A stretch of DNA of 64,000 nt from Flavobacteriaceae bacterium LSUCC0859 (GTDB lineage Bacteria > Bacteroidota > Bacteroidia > Flavobacteriales > Flavobacteriaceae): the NCBI GenBank assembly GCA_022239325.1, contig JAKOGP010000002.1, positions 401,414 through 465,413 on the forward strand. Reading direction: 5' to 3'. A program made the translations under genes and the position numbers. The notes beneath the pieces are model-generated. The model saw only the letters and a list, made by a program, of their open reading frames with translations, was not told the DNA's origin and ran no database searches. This document shows, one piece after another, positions 62,751 to 64,000 of the stretch (positions are counted from its first letter, which is position 1; each line of letters begins with the position of its first letter).

Positions 62751-64000
62751 ATGAAAAAGTACTACTTTATATTAAGTCTAATATTCAGCCAGATTGTGAT
62801 AGCTCAAGTTGGAATTGGTACTTCTGCACCCAATACCTCTGCTATGTTAGATGTTACTAGTACAGACAAAGGGCTGTTGGCTCCTAGAATATCTCTTACC
62901 GGAACGTTAGACACGAGTACTATAGCAACTCCTGCAACTGGGCTTTTAATTTATAACACATCTACTGCTGGTAGTGGGGCTTCAGCAATAAGTCCAGGCT
63001 TCTATTTTTATACTGGGAGCAAATGGGAAAGACTACTGAACACAGATAATATAACATCTATTCCCTTTAGCGGTACCATTTCCGCTACAGCCTTTGTGGG
63101 CGATGGCTCCGGATTGACAAACATTGGCACGTCTTCATCTACTTTTAAAGACAGTTATTTAAACATTACGGTAGGAACAGAGATGAAAAGCTTAACTTCA
63201 TCCAAGACCACAGAAACAGATGAATATGGAACTTATACCTATTACGAAGGATATGCAAATATAGCTATTGGTGATAGTACTTTAGTTATGAACACTAGAG
63301 GTAATGAAAATGTAGCTTTAGGGCAAAGAGCATTATATTCTAACACTACCGGAGATGATAATATTGCTATTGGTGAAGATGCCTTAAGAAACAATACTTC
63401 TGGAGATGATAATATTGCTATTGGTGAAGATGCTTTAGAAAACAATACTACTGGAGATGATAATGTCGCTATAGGCATAGATGCCTTACGATACAATACT
63501 GATGGAGATTATAATACAGCTATTGGAGAAAATGCGTTAGAGAATAATACGGAAGGAGATCATAATACTGCTATAGGTGAAGATGCTTTAGAAGAAAATA
63601 CAACAGGTGAAGAAAATGTTTCTATAGGTGCTCATTCAATGGACGATAATGAAACGGGTAGCAGAAATGTAGCTGTAGGTTATTCTGCTTTAGAATACAA
63701 TGTAGATGGAGATGATAACGTTGCTATAGGCGCAAATGCCTTACAAGAAAATATAGATGGAGATGATAACGTTGCGGCAGGCGCAAATGCATTATTTTAT
63801 AACACAAATGGAGATTTTAATACAGCTATTGGAGAAAGTGCGTTAGAGAATAATACTGAAGGAGATCATAATACTGCTATAGGTAAAGATGCTTTAGAAG
63901 AAAATACAACAGGTGAAGAAAATGTTTCTATAGGTGCTCATTCAATGGACGATAATGAAACGGGTAGCAGAAATGTAGCTGTAGGTTATTCTGCTTTAGA
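62751..64000 (+). CDS. Secreted repeat protein, 3' end cut by the window
   Basis: The visible part is 416 residues. A signal peptide (MKKYYFILSLIFSQIVIA) is followed by VGIGTSAPNTSAMLDVTST, an N-terminal motif common in exported Bacteroidota proteins ending in a tail-fibre/S74 chaperone domain. From residue 167 onward there are 14 complete 17-residue repeats of the type GDDNIAIGEDALxxNTx and the start of a 15th, running to the window end. The NxAIG core recalls the beta-roll repeats of YadA-like adhesin heads, so a fibrous surface protein is likely. Codon use is AT-richer than in neighbouring genes. No stop is seen, and the C-terminal domain is unknown. Confidence 0.8.
   Translation, partial: MKKYYFILSLIFSQIVIAQVGIGTSAPNTSAMLDVTSTDKGLLAPRISLTGTLDTSTIATPATGLLIYNTSTAGSGASAISPGFYFYTGSKWERLLNTDNITSIPFSGTISATAFVGDGSGLTNIGTSSSTFKDSYLNITVGTEMKSLTSSKTTETDEYGTYTYYEGYANIAIGDSTLVMNTRGNENVALGQRALYSNTTGDDNIAIGEDALRNNTSGDDNIAIGEDALENNTTGDDNVAIGIDALRYNTDGDYNTAIGENALENNTEGDHNTAIGEDALEENTTGEENVSIGAHSMDDNETGSRNVAVGYSALEYNVDGDDNVAIGANALQENIDGDDNVAAGANALFYNTNGDFNTAIGESALENNTEGDHNTAIGKDALEENTTGEENVSIGAHSMDDNETGSRNVAVGYSAL
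63249..64000 (+). repeat. 51-bp coding tandem repeats with a 306-bp higher-order duplication
   Basis: 14 full units of 51 bases plus 38 bases of the next fill this stretch in a constant frame. Bases 63513-63694 recur at 63819-64000 with three differences, an offset of 306 bases (six units), pointing to a recent block duplication. The array continues past the window edge. Confidence 0.9.

Noticed and set aside
63249..64000. CRISPR-like regular repeats
   Set aside because: The period is 51 bases without conserved repeats and unique spacers, and it stays in one coding frame as a protein repeat.
62751..64000. Prophage tail-fibre gene
   Set aside because: It has a bacterial signal peptide and no phage structural genes nearby; such repeats are common in Bacteroidota surface proteins.

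Overview
The window comes from a member of the Bacteroidota, most likely a marine gliding flavobacterium (Flavobacteriaceae). The evidence is a SusC/SusD pair, gliding and type IX secretion lipoproteins (SprE/PorW-like and GldH), several flavobacterial DUF families (DUF4837, DUF6909-like, DUF6427, DUF6341-like, DUF4254, DUF5687, DUF4292), an ATP synthase operon lacking atpD and atpC, and promoters of the Bacteroidetes type (-7 element TAnnTTTG). Most of it is chromosomal core. I saw no rRNA, tRNA, transposase, integrase or CRISPR array.

Layout. 1-4.4 kb: the tail of an unknown gene, then leftward DoxX, holB, and a BlaI repressor / M56 (BlaR1-type) peptidase pair. 4.7-8.4 kb: pgk, a LysM transglycosylase and a DUF4837 lipoprotein. 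8.6-13 kb: tatA, then an M23 peptidase, a GH3-like adenylating enzyme and a translationally coupled DUF6909-like protein. 13-17.5 kb: dTDP-rhamnose genes rfbBACD plus a UDP-glucuronate decarboxylase-like gene. 17.6-22 kb: purD, small membrane proteins, DUF4254 and a heptosyltransferase-like GT9. 22-25.6 kb (leftward): arsenosugar genes arsS and its carboxymuconolactone decarboxylase-like partner, a glutathione peroxidase and a BCCT betaine-type transporter. 25.8-32.3 kb (leftward): SusD, SusC, a MarR regulator and a PaaE-like reductase. 32.4-34.7 kb: an ABC exporter pair. 34.8-43.4 kb: sprE, bactofilin, atpZ, a DUF6168-like gene and atpBEFHAG. 43.5-49.2 kb: flippase, dut, DUF4292 lipoprotein, an EnvC-like amidase activator and a 5'-nucleotidase. 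49.2-55.2 kb: thioesterase, HU/SPOR protein, dprA, trpS, plsC and recA. 55.3-62.5 kb: trhO, ricT-like, gldH, PBP1A and the CoA-transferase pair scoAB. 62.7 kb to the end: an AT-rich, secreted protein made of 17-residue repeats, cut by the window edge.

Cell-envelope work dominates: peptidoglycan synthesis and remodelling, O-antigen sugar supply and flipping, outer-membrane uptake, and gliding/secretion. These sit beside energy and housekeeping genes. I found no obvious wholly new multi-gene system. The items most worth a second look are: a dyad that exactly fills the promoter spacer of the blaI gene; a palindrome repeated upstream of and inside susC next to a MarR gene; the GH3 / nucleosidase-like gene pair; the arsenosugar-BCCT cluster; promoters so close to ATG codons that the mRNAs should be leaderless; three candidate small RNAs; and the repeat protein with a recent 306-bp internal duplication.

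Many start codons were moved downstream from the longest open frame. The choice rests on homologous N-termini, promoter position, or signal peptides; reasons are given per gene. All family assignments come from reading the sequence, without database searches.
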